A DNA stretch of 64,000 nucleotides from Micromonospora lupini str. Lupac 08 (lineage in GTDB: Bacteria > Actinomycetota > Actinomycetes > Mycobacteriales > Micromonosporaceae). Below the pieces are notes generated by a model. It was not told where the DNA came from and did no database searches. It was given only the letters and a program-made list of their open reading frames with translations. A program made the position numbers and the translations under genes. This document shows, in pieces, positions 16,134 through 24,900 of the stretch. Each line of letters opens with the position of its first letter. Positions within the stretch are counted from its first letter, which is position 1. The stretch lies in the NCBI RefSeq assembly GCF_000297395.2, contig NZ_HF570108.1, positions 4,677,910 through 4,741,909 on the forward strand. The letters run 5' to 3'.

Positions 16134-17639
16134 ATGATCGACGTCCTCATCGTCGGGGCCGGCCCCAACGGCCTCATGCTCGCCTGTGAGCTGGCCCTCG
16201 CCGGCGTCCACCCCGTCGTCCTCGAACGCCACGCCACACCCACCGGCGAGCCCCGCGCCAACGGCGTCGTCGGCCAGGTCGTCCGCCTGCTCGACAGGCG
16301 CGACCTCTACACGCGGCTCAGTGCGGAGAGCACCCCGCCGTCGCCCCAACCGGCCTTCACCTTCGGCGCGTTCCCGCTGGATCTCACGATGCTCGCGGAG
16401 AACCCGCACTACGTGCTCGGCGTGCCGCAGGCCCAGCTCGAGGCCACCCTCGCCGCCCGAGCAGCCGAGCTCGGAGTGGATCTGCGCCGCGGCCACGAGG
16501 TCGTCGACCTTCGCCAACGCCCCGACGTGGTCGAGGTCTGTCTTGCCGACGGTACGCAGCTCACCGCCCGTTTCCTCGTCGGCGCCGACGGTGGCCGCAG
16601 CGCGGTACGCCGCCTCGCCGGCATCGACTTCCCCGGCGTCACCTACGACCGGTCGGTCTCCCGCACCGCCACCGTGACCGTCCCCGCGTCATTCCTCGAC
16701 CCCGACACCGGCGCGCTGCGCGTCCCTGGCCACGGTGTCGTCCCACCCTTCCTGCACACCCGCACCGAACGCGGCCTGATCGCCTGGGCCCCGTTTCCCG
16801 GCCGTCCGGCGATCCTGAGCACGACGGAGTGGCCCGACGTGCCGACGAGCGACGAGAATCCGATGAGCCTGGCGGAACTACGCGCCAGCGTCGCCCGCGT
16901 GCTCGGCGCCGACGTCCCCCTCGGCGAGCCGGACGGCCCCGGCCCCGGCCTGCTGCGGCGGCTGAACGGCCAGAACACCCGCATCGCCGCCCGCTACCGC
17001 GCCGGCCGGGTGCTGCTGGTCGGCGACGCCGCGCACGTACACCCGGCGATCGGTGGCCCCGGCCTCAACCTGGGCCTGCAGGACGCCGCCAACCTGGGGT
17101 GGAAACTCGCCGCCACGGTGCGCGGCTGGGCGCCGCAGGGCCTGCTCGACACGTACGAGACCGAGCGCCGCCCCGTCGCCGAACGGGTGGTCATGTCCAC
17201 CCAGGCGCAGTCGGCGCTCATCGGCCCCGGCGACGAGATCACCGGCCTGCGGGAACTCTTCGCCGAGCTGCTGCGCACGCCGGAGGTGACCGGGCACATC
17301 GCGGCGCTGATGTCCGGCGCGGACATTCACTACCCCGCCGACCCGGCCGACCCGTTGGCCGGCCGCAGTGCCCCCGACGTGGTCGTGGACGGCGACCACG
17401 GCCCGGTACGCCTCGCCGAGTTGACCCGTACCGCCCGGCCGTTGCTGTTGGATTCCACGGGCGTCTACGCCGAGGTGGCCGCACCCTGGCGCGACCGGGT
17501 CGACATCGTCACCGGTGCGCTGCGAGGCACGACAGCGACGGCATTGCTCGTACGCCCCGACTGCTTCGTCGCATGGTCCGCCGGCGACGCGGACACCCTG
17601 CGCGCCTCGCTCACCCACCACTTCGGCCTGCCCGGGTGA
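16134..17639 (+). CDS. FAD-dependent class A aromatic monooxygenase
   Basis: The 501-residue protein starts with the dinucleotide-binding fold DVLIVGAGPNGLMLACELAL and ends its FAD site with VLLVGDAAHVHPAIGGPGLNLGLQDAANLGWKL. These GxGxxG and GD motifs define the PheA/TfdB-like flavoprotein hydroxylases, and the DG motif (VGADGGRSAVRR) is present. The C-terminal thioredoxin-like tail is retained. Relatives hydroxylate phenolic compounds, polyketides or rifamycins. Cytosolic and NAD(P)H-dependent. Placed after a TetR gene, it is likely inducible by an aromatic compound, for detoxification or tailoring. Confidence 0.88.
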   Translation: MIDVLIVGAGPNGLMLACELALAGVHPVVLERHATPTGEPRANGVVGQVVRLLDRRDLYTRLSAESTPPSPQPAFTFGAFPLDLTMLAENPHYVLGVPQAQLEATLAARAAELGVDLRRGHEVVDLRQRPDVVEVCLADGTQLTARFLVGADGGRSAVRRLAGIDFPGVTYDRSVSRTATVTVPASFLDPDTGALRVPGHGVVPPFLHTRTERGLIAWAPFPGRPAILSTTEWPDVPTSDENPMSLAELRASVARVLGADVPLGEPDGPGPGLLRRLNGQNTRIAARYRAGRVLLVGDAAHVHPAIGGPGLNLGLQDAANLGWKLAATVRGWAPQGLLDTYETERRPVAERVVMSTQAQSALIGPGDEITGLRELFAELLRTPEVTGHIAALMSGADIHYPADPADPLAGRSAPDVVVDGDHGPVRLAELTRTARPLLLDSTGVYAEVAAPWRDRVDIVTGALRGTTATALLVRPDCFVAWSAGDADTLRASLTHHFGLPG

Positions 17640-17771
17640 CCGGAGAACGCCGTCGGTCAGCAGGCCGGGCGTCGAGTCTCGTGCGGCGAGCACGACCGGT
17701 CGTATCGTGGGAGGCGGCGACGGCGATTCGCAGCCTTCGATGACACACCACCTGCGGCGGCCGAGGAGACC

Positions 17772-18173
17772 ATGATGATCGGTGTGGCGACCATCGGTGC
17801 CGTCGTGGCCGTCCTGCTCGTCGGTGTCGTGGTCCTGGTCCGCAGGCCGGAGGACGTTCGGTGGATCCTGCGCTGCTCGGCCCTGGCGATCACCGTGCTG
17901 GTCGCCGCCGCGCTGACCCCCTACACCGTGGACGACTCCGGGGCCGCGGCCGGCTATCTGCTCGGGGTGCCTGTCGTCGCCGCGCTGCTGCCGGTCCTCG
18001 CACAGCGGATCGGCCGGCTGGGCCTGGTCGTCGACCTGACGGCGGCGCTTGTCATCACCGGGTGGGGGCTGCTGCTCGGGCTGGGCATCGGCGGCGCCTT
18101 CCTGCCGGCCGTGGTGCTTCTTCTCGCCGGCGCCGTGAGCCCCAGCTCGCCGCGACCGTCCACCACCGCCTGA
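17772..18173 (+). CDS. Small integral membrane protein (4 TM, unknown)
   Basis: ATG 17772 follows GAGGAGACC. The 133 residues contain about four hydrophobic helices (IGAVVAVLLVGVVVLV; ALAITVLVAAALT; GYLLGVPVVAALLPVLA; LVITGWGLLLGLGIGG plus FLPAVVLLLAGAV) and a short polar C-terminus rich in Ser/Pro. No known family was recognised. It follows the monooxygenase by 132 bp and lies among other small membrane proteins. Confidence 0.65.
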   Translation: MMIGVATIGAVVAVLLVGVVVLVRRPEDVRWILRCSALAITVLVAAALTPYTVDDSGAAAGYLLGVPVVAALLPVLAQRIGRLGLVVDLTAALVITGWGLLLGLGIGGAFLPAVVLLLAGAVSPSSPRPSTTA

Positions 18174-18309
18174 CCCGGGAGGCGTCTCGTGGACGCCGTT
18201 GGAGTCCGCCGCGTACGGCGACGAATCCCGGGCTGACCCCGCGCCGCGGGACATGGCCGGTGGCCGGCACCATCGTCGGGCGCCGGCCACCGACCACACC
18301 GACGAAGGA

Positions 18310-18456
18310 TCAGCCGGTGATCACCGGCCAGGCGTACGCGAGCAGGGCGCAGGCGGCACCCAGCAGCGCGAACGAGATGCCGCGAGTGGGCAGCGGCAGG
18401 GCGGCGAGCACGATCAGGATGACCGCGATGACGTAGAGAAATGCCTGGACCGACAT
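18310..18456 (-). CDS. 48-residue membrane peptide (2 TM)
   Basis: ATG 18456 has a strong GAGGAG ribosome binding site 7 nt upstream. The product MSVQAFLYVIAVILIVLAA continues with a short LPTRGI turn and a second helix, SFALLGAACALLAYAW. Such two-helix peptides recur in actinomycetes but have no assigned function. The clear ribosome binding site and clean helical hairpin argue that it is real. Confidence 0.65.
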   Translation of the reverse strand: MSVQAFLYVIAVILIVLAALPLPTRGISFALLGAACALLAYAWPVITG

Positions 18457-18562
18457 GGAGCTCTCCTCAATCAGGGAATTGATGGCGACCGACGTCGACC
18501 GCCGGGGTGACACCCCGCTCGTGCAGCGAACGCCGCACGGGCGGGCGGGTGCGGGGGCCTGA

Positions 18563-18946
18563 TCAGCCGTCCGGCGTGAAGAGCCCCTGAATGCCGACGA
18601 CGATCGCGATGAGACCGAAGATCGCGAGCAACAGGCGGACCCCGGTCGCGCCGTCCGACTGCTCGGCGCGTGGCGTCGGCCGCCCGGTGAGGCGACTCCA
18701 CAACAGGGCGAGACCCACACCGATCCCCACCACCTCGAAGTGGAACACCCGAGGGCCGGACACCAGGTGGACGATGAGGTAGTAGCCGCCGGTCACGAGC
18801 GCCACGAGGCCGACCACCCACGCGATCGGGGCCGCCCGACCGGCGAGGCGGCCCAGGTCGTCACCGACGCGTGGCAAGAGCCGCAGCACGGAGACGGCGA
18901 GCAGGAAACCACCAACGATGTTGGCGAGGTCGAGCAGCAGAGCCAT
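18563..18946 (-). CDS. Integral membrane protein, probable 4 TM (unknown)
   Basis: ATG 18946 gives 127 residues: helices LANIVGGFLLAVSVLRLL, IAWVVGLVALVTGGYYLIVHLV, VVGIGVGLALLWS and LLLAIFGLIAIVVGIQGLF joined by short charged loops. The frame upstream of this ATG encodes no plausible protein. No family recognised. It is divergent from nhaA and shares a 215-bp intergenic region with it. Confidence 0.7.
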   Translation of the reverse strand: MALLLDLANIVGGFLLAVSVLRLLPRVGDDLGRLAGRAAPIAWVVGLVALVTGGYYLIVHLVSGPRVFHFEVVGIGVGLALLWSRLTGRPTPRAEQSDGATGVRLLLAIFGLIAIVVGIQGLFTPDG

Positions 18947-19161
18947 GATCACGAGGGTCTCCGTCGATCGGATGATCAGCCGGTGGGAGCGTACCCACGG
19001 ACCCGGTCGGTTGAAACGAGTTCTGGTGGCCGACGGGGTGCCGCCGGCAGCGGGTGGTCGAGGGGCCCCGCGGCGAAAGGTCCCGGTAGGATGGTTTCCG
19101 GTGCGCCGGGAAGTCTGGTCGGCAGATCGCCCCGACCTGTCTTCCGAAAGCTGGCCCGCCT

Positions 19162-20436
19162 GTGACGTCGAATTCCCCGCCCCGTGTCCTCGGCCGTGGT
19201 TCCTGGGCTGAGGCACGTCGCATCGCCGACGTGCTACGCAAGGAAACGATCGGCGGCGCGCTCCTCCTGATCGGCGCCGTCGTCGCGCTGATCTGGGCCA
19301 ATTCCCCCTGGGCGGACCGCTACCACGCGATGACGGCGTTCACCGTCGGGCCCCACGCGCTGCACCTCGACCTGCCGCTGGCGATGTGGGCGGCCGACGG
19401 GTTGCTGGCGATCTTCTTCTTCGTCGCCGGTCTCGAACTCAAGCGCGAGTTCGTCGCCGGTGACCTGCGTGATCCCCGTCGGGCGGCGGTCCCGGTCGCC
19501 GCGGCGGTCGGCGGCGTACTCGTGCCGGCCCTGCTGTACTTCGTGGTGAACCGGGGCGGCGCGGTGCAGGGCTGGGCGGTGCCGACCGCCACGGACATCG
19601 CGTTCGCCCTCGCCGTGCTGGCGGTGATCGGTCGGCATCTGCCGAGCGCGTTGCGCACCTTCCTGCTGACCCTGGCGGTGGTCGACGACCTGCTGGCGAT
19701 CGTCATCATCGCGATCTTCTACACGGCCCACCTGTCGCTGCTGCCGCTGCTGGCCGCGGCGGTGCCGCTGGGCCTGTTCGCGCTGCTGGTGCAGCGTCGG
19801 GTGCGCTCATGGTGGCTGCTCCTGCCGCTGGCGTTCGCGACCTGGGCGCTGGTGCACGCCTCCGGTGTGCACGCCACCGTCGCCGGGGTTCTGCTCGCCT
19901 TCGCCGTCCCGGTGCTGCGCTCCACCGGCCCGGGGCCCGGCCTGGCCGAGCACTTCGAGCACCGGTTCCGGCCGATCTCGGCAGGCGTCGCGGTGCCGGT
20001 GTTCGCGCTGATGTCCGCCGGGGTGGCCGTCGGAGGGCTCGACGGCCTGGCGCAGGCCGCCAGGGATCCGATCGCCGTCGGCATCACGCTCGGCCTGGTC
20101 GCCGGCAAGCCGATCGGCATCCTGCTGGCGACCTGGCTCGTCGCCCGGTTCACCCGGGCCCGGCTGGACGCGGGGCTGGCCTGGATCGACGTGGTCGGCC
20201 TGGCCGTGCTGGCCGGCATCGGGTTCACCGTCTCGCTGCTGATCGGCGAACTCGCCTTCGGTGTCGGCAGCGACGCCGACGGCCGGGTCAAGATCGCCGT
20301 ACTGGCGGGCTCCCTGATCGCCGCCGCGCTCGCCACGATCATCTTGCGGACGCGCAATCGCGCTTACCGTCAGCTCTACGAGGCCGAGCAGGTCGATCGC
20401 GACCGCGACGACGTTCCCGACGTCTACCAGCGGTAG
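19162..20436 (+). CDS. nhaA: NhaA-type Na+/H+ antiporter
   Basis: GTG 19162 begins a 424-residue protein with about 12 TM segments. Diagnostic NhaA motifs are [45 protein letters not shown] (transport Asp) and [17 protein letters not shown] (the Asp-Asp pair of the ion site). It exports Na+ in exchange for protons across the cytoplasmic membrane for pH and salt homeostasis. The C-terminus carries a hydrophilic tail with [13 protein letters not shown] protein follows on the same strand 69 bp later. Confidence 0.95.
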   Translation: MTSNSPPRVLGRGSWAEARRIADVLRKETIGGALLLIGAVVALIWANSPWADRYHAMTAFTVGPHALHLDLPLAMWAADGLLAIFFFVAGLELKREFVAGDLRDPRRAAVPVAAAVGGVLVPALLYFVVNRGGAVQGWAVPTATDIAFALAVLAVIGRHLPSALRTFLLTLAVVDDLLAIVIIAIFYTAHLSLLPLLAAAVPLGLFALLVQRRVRSWWLLLPLAFATWALVHASGVHATVAGVLLAFAVPVLRSTGPGPGLAEHFEHRFRPISAGVAVPVFALMSAGVAVGGLDGLAQAARDPIAVGITLGLVAGKPIGILLATWLVARFTRARLDAGLAWIDVVGLAVLAGIGFTVSLLIGELAFGVGSDADGRVKIAVLAGSLIAAALATIILRTRNRAYRQLYEAEQVDRDRDDVPDVYQR

Positions 20437-20505
20437 GTCGGCCGCAGGCGGACCGACACTCGGCATCAGAGCGGTCGACACGACGCCCGGGCGTATCGTC
20501 GGTGC

Positions 20506-20952
20506 GTGCGCGCGAGCGATGTGGCGATCCCGATGGAAACCGTTACCGAGGACATGCCGGCCCGGGAGGCCGCGCGGATCCTGGCGGCGCAGGACCTGCC
20601 CGGCCTGATCGTGGTGGACACCATGGGCCGCCCGTCGACGGTGCTGGCCGGCACACAGGTGCTGCGGATGGCGCTGCCGTCCTACTGCCAGGACGATCCG
20701 GCGCTGGCCCGGGTGATCGACGAGGCCGCTGCCGACGTGATCCTGAAGGGCATCGGGGAGCGCACCGTCGCGGACCTGCTGCCCCGCAACCGTCCGGAGC
20801 TGCCGGCGGTCAGCGCCGAGGCCACACTGCTCGAAGTCGCCTCGGTGATGGCCCGATCGAATGTGCCGCTGGTGGCGGTCGTCGACCGCGACCGGGTGAT
20901 GACCGGCGCGATCACCCTGGACGGGCTGCTCGACCGGATGCTCGGCACCTGA
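20506..20952 (+). CDS. CBS-domain-pair protein
   Basis: GTG 20506 gives 148 residues with two CBS repeats: VTEDMPAREAARILAAQDLPGLIVVD...RPSTVLAGTQVLRMALPS and VSAEATLLEVASVMARSNVPLVAVVDRDRVMTGAITLDGLLDRML. CBS pairs bind adenine nucleotides and modulate partner proteins. A TATCGT -10 box (20494-20499) ends 6 nt before the GTG, so the mRNA is probably leaderless. It stands between nhaA and a convergent ArsB/NhaD-type carrier (3-bp gap between stops), so it may link one of these to energy status. That link is inference. Confidence 0.85.
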   Translation: MRASDVAIPMETVTEDMPAREAARILAAQDLPGLIVVDTMGRPSTVLAGTQVLRMALPSYCQDDPALARVIDEAAADVILKGIGERTVADLLPRNRPELPAVSAEATLLEVASVMARSNVPLVAVVDRDRVMTGAITLDGLLDRMLGT

Positions 20953-20955
20953 GCG

Positions 20956-22245
20956 TCAGAAGAATCGCAGCCACAGATACGGCACCGCGATCGCCACCGA
21001 GATCACGGTGACGATCAGGCCGTACTTGGTGAAGCCCCAGAAAGTGATCTTGTGCCCGGCGCGGTCGGCGATGCCGAGCACCACCACGTTCGCCGACGCG
21101 CCGACGGCAGTGGCGTTGCCGCCGAAGTCAGCTCCGATGGCAAGCGCCCACCACAGCACCTGAGCCCTGCCGAGCCCGCCTTCGGCGTTCACCAGCTCGC
21201 TCACGATCGGGCTCATCGTCGCCACGTACGGGATGTTGTCCACGATCGCCGACAACCCCGCCGAGGCCCACAGCAGCAACATGGTGGCCGGCCACAGCTT
21301 GCCCTCGACGGCCTCGGTCGCCGACCGGGCGATGTTGTCGATCACCCCGGTGGCGACCAGTGCCCCGACCATGATGAACAGGCCGGCGAAGAACACAAGC
21401 GTCGGCCACTCGACGTCCTTTGCCACGTCTTCCGCGTCCAGCCGGGACAACGCCAGAAGCAGCAGGCCGCCGAGTATGGCCACCACCGACGGCTCCAGGT
21501 GCAGCACCGTGTGCAGACTGAACGCGACAAGCACCGTGCCCAGCACCACCAGGCTGATCACCACGAGGCGGGGGTCGCGAATCGCGTCCGCCTCCCGCAG
21601 CGCCATCACCCGAGCCGCGCGCTCGGCGTCGTAGCGAAACGCCGTGCGGAACATGATCCGGCACAGGCCGATGAAGACGACGAGCACGATCAGCACCAGC
21701 GGAGCCATGACGTTCAGGAAGTCGGTGAAACTGAGCCCCGAACGGCTGCCGATGATGATGTTCGGTGGGTCGCCGACAAGCGTGGCCGCACCACCGATGT
21801 TGGACGCCATGACCTCGGCGATCAGGAACGGGACCGGCGGCACACCGAGCCGCTCGCACACCAACAGCGTCACCGGCGCCACCAGCAGCACCGTGGTGAC
21901 GTTGTCCAACGCCGCCGACACCACGCCGGTCACCACAACCAGGATCACCATGATCGGGAACGGACGGCCGCGGGCCTTCTTGGCGCTCCAGATCGCCAGG
22001 TACTCGAACAGGCCGGTACGTTTCAGCACACCGACGATCAGCATCATCCCCAGCAGCAGGAAGATGACGTTCCAGTCGATGCCCGCCTCTTCCGAGAAGA
22101 ACGCGTGTTCGGCGTCGGTGGCCCCGATCGCCAGCATGATGGATGCGCCACCCAGGGCCACCGCCACCCGGTTGATCTTCTCCGTGGCGATGAGGATGTA
22201 GGCGGCGACGAAAACGGCCACCGCGATCCAGGCCAGGGTGCTCAT
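20956..22245 (-). CDS. ArsB/NhaD-type ion transporter (IT superfamily)
   Basis: The 429-residue protein has about 11 TM segments with the IT-superfamily hallmarks: ALDNVTTVLLVAPVTLLV in the first half and GGAATLVGDPPNIIIGS, repeated in the second half as SAIVDNIPYVATMSPIV and GADFGGNATAVGASANVVVLG. These duplicated Asn/Asp-containing hairpins occur in ArsB arsenite carriers, NhaD antiporters and related SLC13-like proteins. No arsenic genes are near, and nhaA and the CBS gene suggest a Na+/H+ or organic-anion function. Substrate unresolved. Confidence 0.87.
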   Translation of the reverse strand: MSTLAWIAVAVFVAAYILIATEKINRVAVALGGASIMLAIGATDAEHAFFSEEAGIDWNVIFLLLGMMLIVGVLKRTGLFEYLAIWSAKKARGRPFPIMVILVVVTGVVSAALDNVTTVLLVAPVTLLVCERLGVPPVPFLIAEVMASNIGGAATLVGDPPNIIIGSRSGLSFTDFLNVMAPLVLIVLVVFIGLCRIMFRTAFRYDAERAARVMALREADAIRDPRLVVISLVVLGTVLVAFSLHTVLHLEPSVVAILGGLLLLALSRLDAEDVAKDVEWPTLVFFAGLFIMVGALVATGVIDNIARSATEAVEGKLWPATMLLLWASAGLSAIVDNIPYVATMSPIVSELVNAEGGLGRAQVLWWALAIGADFGGNATAVGASANVVVLGIADRAGHKITFWGFTKYGLIVTVISVAIAVPYLWLRFF

Positions 22246-22384
22246 TCGGCGCTTCTCCGGTTCTGGTCAGCCGTCATCGCAACGCCGACCAGGCTTCCCG
22301 GCACACCTCAGATCAACCTATCAGCCTGGGCGATCAGCATCGGGTGTGGTGGCAGGCAGGCGGTACGCCGGTGTGGGACGGTTC

Positions 22385-22575
22385 AGCGTGATCAGCGGGG
22401 CTTGGTCGGTGCGGGTGGGCACGTGGATCGGGGCGAAGCTGGCCGATGCCGCGCTGCCCCTGGCCACTGCCCTCGCCGGCACGGCGAACCTGCTGCCGGT
22501 CGCGCTGCTCGGCGCCGCGTCCGCCACCCTCGCCCTCGGTCTGGCACCCTGGGGCGTGGCAAGCGTCGTAAGAGT
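22385..22575 (+). pseudogene. Possible remnant of an ABC-2-type permease C-terminus
   Basis: In the 383-bp gap between two genes, one frame reads GAWSVRVGTWIGAKLADAAL and then LPLATALAGTANLLPVALLG followed by AASATLALGLAPWGVASV. This resembles the last two TM segments of actinobacterial antibiotic-exporter permeases. No start signal or upstream half is present. If correct it is a decayed 3' end. The rest of the gap (22246-22384) holds nothing I recognise. Confidence 0.35.
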
Positions 22576-22628
22576 TCCGAAAGGGCTCGCGACCGGTCCG
22601 ACGGCGGCAACGGCCGTACGCTCCGGGG

Positions 22629-23207
22629 GTGGGAAAAAGGATCTTCCGGTCGCGAGCGGCCTGGACCGCTCTCGCCGCCGCTGTCCTCGTGACGGCTCTT
22701 GCCCTCTACTGGTTCCAGCCGTGGAAACTGTTCACCGACACGTACGTCGACGAGGCGGTTCCCCCCGCGCGGACGACATCGGCCACGCCGACGCCAGCTC
22801 CCGCGTCCGCGGCTCCCCCGGCTTCGACAGCTCCGACGGCGACACCAGCGGGGAACGAGATCCTGACCGCCGGCGAGTTCGTTACCCATGAGCACCGGAC
22901 GACCGGCAGCGCCGAGATCCACCGGCTCGCCGACGGGCGCCACCAGCTCGTGATCCGGAACCTGAGCACGTCGAGCGGGCCGGACCTGCGAGTGTGGCTG
23001 ACCGACCAACCGGTCACCCTCGGCAAGGCCGGGTGGCGGGTGTTCGACGACGGCGAGTGGGTCGAGCTGGCGAGGCTCAAGGGCAATCAGGGCAACCAGG
23101 TGTACGAGATACCGGCCTCGGTCGACCCACGCGACTTCCGGAGCGTCTCCATCTGGTGCAAGCGATTCGCCGTCTCCTTCGGCGCGGCCGACCTCAGGGC
23201 CGCCTGA
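22629..23207 (+). CDS. Membrane-anchored DM13-domain protein
   Basis: GTG 22629 opens a 192-residue protein: a basic N-terminus, one TM helix (WTALAAAVLVTALALYWF), a Pro/Ala/Thr-rich spacer (about residues 45-75), then a domain GEFVTHEHRTTGSAEIHRLADGRHQLVIRNLSTSSGPDLRVWLTD ending SVSIWCKRFAVSFGAADL. This matches the DM13 domain, thought to take part in extracytoplasmic redox or electron-transfer chemistry and having one conserved Cys (here in WCKRF). Exposed outside the membrane. No linked partner. Confidence 0.82.
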   Translation: MGKRIFRSRAAWTALAAAVLVTALALYWFQPWKLFTDTYVDEAVPPARTTSATPTPAPASAAPPASTAPTATPAGNEILTAGEFVTHEHRTTGSAEIHRLADGRHQLVIRNLSTSSGPDLRVWLTDQPVTLGKAGWRVFDDGEWVELARLKGNQGNQVYEIPASVDPRDFRSVSIWCKRFAVSFGAADLRAA

Positions 23208-23266
23208 CGCGGGAATGGCCGCGCTGGCCCGGTGCGAGGCCGACACCTCCGGCGCCGGTACGGCGC

Positions 23267-23306
23267 GCACCCCCGGTACCGGTCACCAGATCGGTACCGG
23301 GGGTGC
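23267..23306. terminator. Bidirectional terminator hairpin
   Basis: GCACCCCCGGTACCG (23267-23281) pairs perfectly with CGGTACCGGGGGTGC (23292-23306) over 15 bp with a 10-nt loop. It lies between the stops of the DM13 gene and the convergent GH5 gene and can serve both. Confidence 0.75.
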
Positions 23307-23343
23307 GGGTCACCGTGGATCGGTCGTCACGTCGAGAAGACCG

Positions 23344-24864
23344 TCAGACCGCCGTGCGCGACCACTGCTGGTTGGCGCCGGTGTTGCACGTGTACTGCTT
23401 GAGAATCACGCCGTCCGCGGTCGAGGCGGCCGGCACGTCCACGCACTTGCCGCTGTGGCGGGCGCGGAGCTGGAAGTAGCTGCCATTGGTGACCATCTGG
23501 AACTGCTGGTTGGTGCCGCTGCCGCAGGTGTACTGGACGAGTTCGGCGCCGTCGGCGGTCGACGCGCTCACCACGTCGAGGCACTTGCCGCTGTTCCGGC
23601 TGACGATGCGCCAGTAGCCGCTGCCGGCGTCCTGGAACTGCCACTGCTGCCAGGCGTTGCCGCCGTAGGTGTACTGGGCGACGCGCGCGCCGTTGTCGGT
23701 GTTCGGTGACTGGACGTTCATGGCCTTGCCGCTGTGCCGCACGTCGAGCCGGTAGAACGTTCCCGTCGACGGCGGGGGCGTCGTCGGGTCGCCGCCGCCG
23801 ATGGTGTCGCCCCACGCGTACCGGATCCGGTCGGCGCCGGAGGTGTTGCGGACGGTCAGGTTGAGGTCGGTGCCGCTGCCGGTGAGGGCGAACATCGAGT
23901 ACCAGTCGTAGCCGATGGTGCCGGTCTTGCCGCCGAGGGCGGGCCAGTAGGTGCCGCCCATCTGGTTGTCCCGCATGACCTGGGCCATGGCCCGGATGTA
24001 GCGCACGAAGTTGTCGGTGCTGCCCGCGTCGGCGTAGTTGCGACCGTCGTTCATGGGGCCGCCGAACTCGGTCGCGACCGCGCGGGAGGCGCAGTTGCCG
24101 AGGCGTTCCCGGATGTGGCTGCGGAAGCCGTCGTAGGTCATCGCTCCGTAGAAGAAGGCGTAGTAGTGGAAGGACAGCAGCGTCGAGTTGAAGCGGCTGT
24201 CGTTGCAGATGTCGCGCAGGTCCTGGCTGAAGCCGGTGCCGCCGATCAGCACCCGGCCGGGCACCGCGGAGGTGTGGTAGCTGAGCCAGTTCGCGGCGAC
24301 GGTGCGCCACTCGGCCGAGCTGTAGCCGTGCGGCTCGTTCATCGGTTCGAAGTAGACGTTGGTGTTCGAGCCGTACGTGTTGGTCACCGTGGACCACATC
24401 GTGTTCCAGGCGGCGAGATTGGTGATTCTGCCGCCGGAGGCGGCGCCGTCCTCCCAGTAGGCGAGGATGACTTTGAAGCCGCGGGCGGTGGCGGCGTCGA
24501 TGGCGCCTCGGTAGGCCTCCCACCAGGCCGTACCCACCGTGTGGGTGTTGATGGGCAGCCGGACGGTGTTGACCCCCATGGTGGACGCCATGTCGTCGTA
24601 GAGGGCGTTGGCCTTGGCCCGCACCGTCGCGTTGCTGTCGGACATGCTCAGACCCTGCACGACGAGCGGGCTGGTCTTGAAGTTGTCGCCCAGCATGGCC
24701 CAGTTCATGCCGCGGAACTGGCTGGTGGCGGCAGTGGCCGGCGACGACGTGACGACGACGATGCCGACCAGCGCGGTCAGCGCGCTCAACAGAGCGATCA
24801 GGAGCCGGCGCAGCGGCCGGCTGCTCGGCGACACGTGTCCATGGGGCGGCCTTTTCCGTTTCAT
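23344..24864 (-). CDS. Secreted GH5 endoglycanase with C-terminal ricin-type CBM13 domain
   Basis: The 506-residue precursor has a long Tat/Sec-like signal region (RPLRRLLIALLSALTALVG, cleaved near ATAA). The GH5 barrel shows the acid/base in YFEPMNEPHGY (Glu about 177) and the nucleophile in AVATEFGGP (Glu about 266), with HYYAFFYG before it. A TTPPPSTG linker leads to a ricin B domain (residues 370-506) with QxW-type repeats (WQQWQF, NQQFQM, NQQWSR). GH5 enzymes cut beta-1,4 glucans, mannans or xyloglucan; subfamily not determined. It follows the GH43 gene by 36 bp and is co-transcribed with it. Confidence 0.9.
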   Translation of the reverse strand: MKRKRPPHGHVSPSSRPLRRLLIALLSALTALVGIVVVTSSPATAATSQFRGMNWAMLGDNFKTSPLVVQGLSMSDSNATVRAKANALYDDMASTMGVNTVRLPINTHTVGTAWWEAYRGAIDAATARGFKVILAYWEDGAASGGRITNLAAWNTMWSTVTNTYGSNTNVYFEPMNEPHGYSSAEWRTVAANWLSYHTSAVPGRVLIGGTGFSQDLRDICNDSRFNSTLLSFHYYAFFYGAMTYDGFRSHIRERLGNCASRAVATEFGGPMNDGRNYADAGSTDNFVRYIRAMAQVMRDNQMGGTYWPALGGKTGTIGYDWYSMFALTGSGTDLNLTVRNTSGADRIRYAWGDTIGGGDPTTPPPSTGTFYRLDVRHSGKAMNVQSPNTDNGARVAQYTYGGNAWQQWQFQDAGSGYWRIVSRNSGKCLDVVSASTADGAELVQYTCGSGTNQQFQMVTNGSYFQLRARHSGKCVDVPAASTADGVILKQYTCNTGANQQWSRTAV

Positions 24865-24900
24865 GACAGGTCCAATCGGTGTGGGGGTGGCGGTCGGTGG

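Noticed and set aside
20956-22245. Annotation as an arsenite efflux pump
   Set aside because: The fold matches, but no arsR, arsC or other arsenic gene is present, so only the superfamily is supported.
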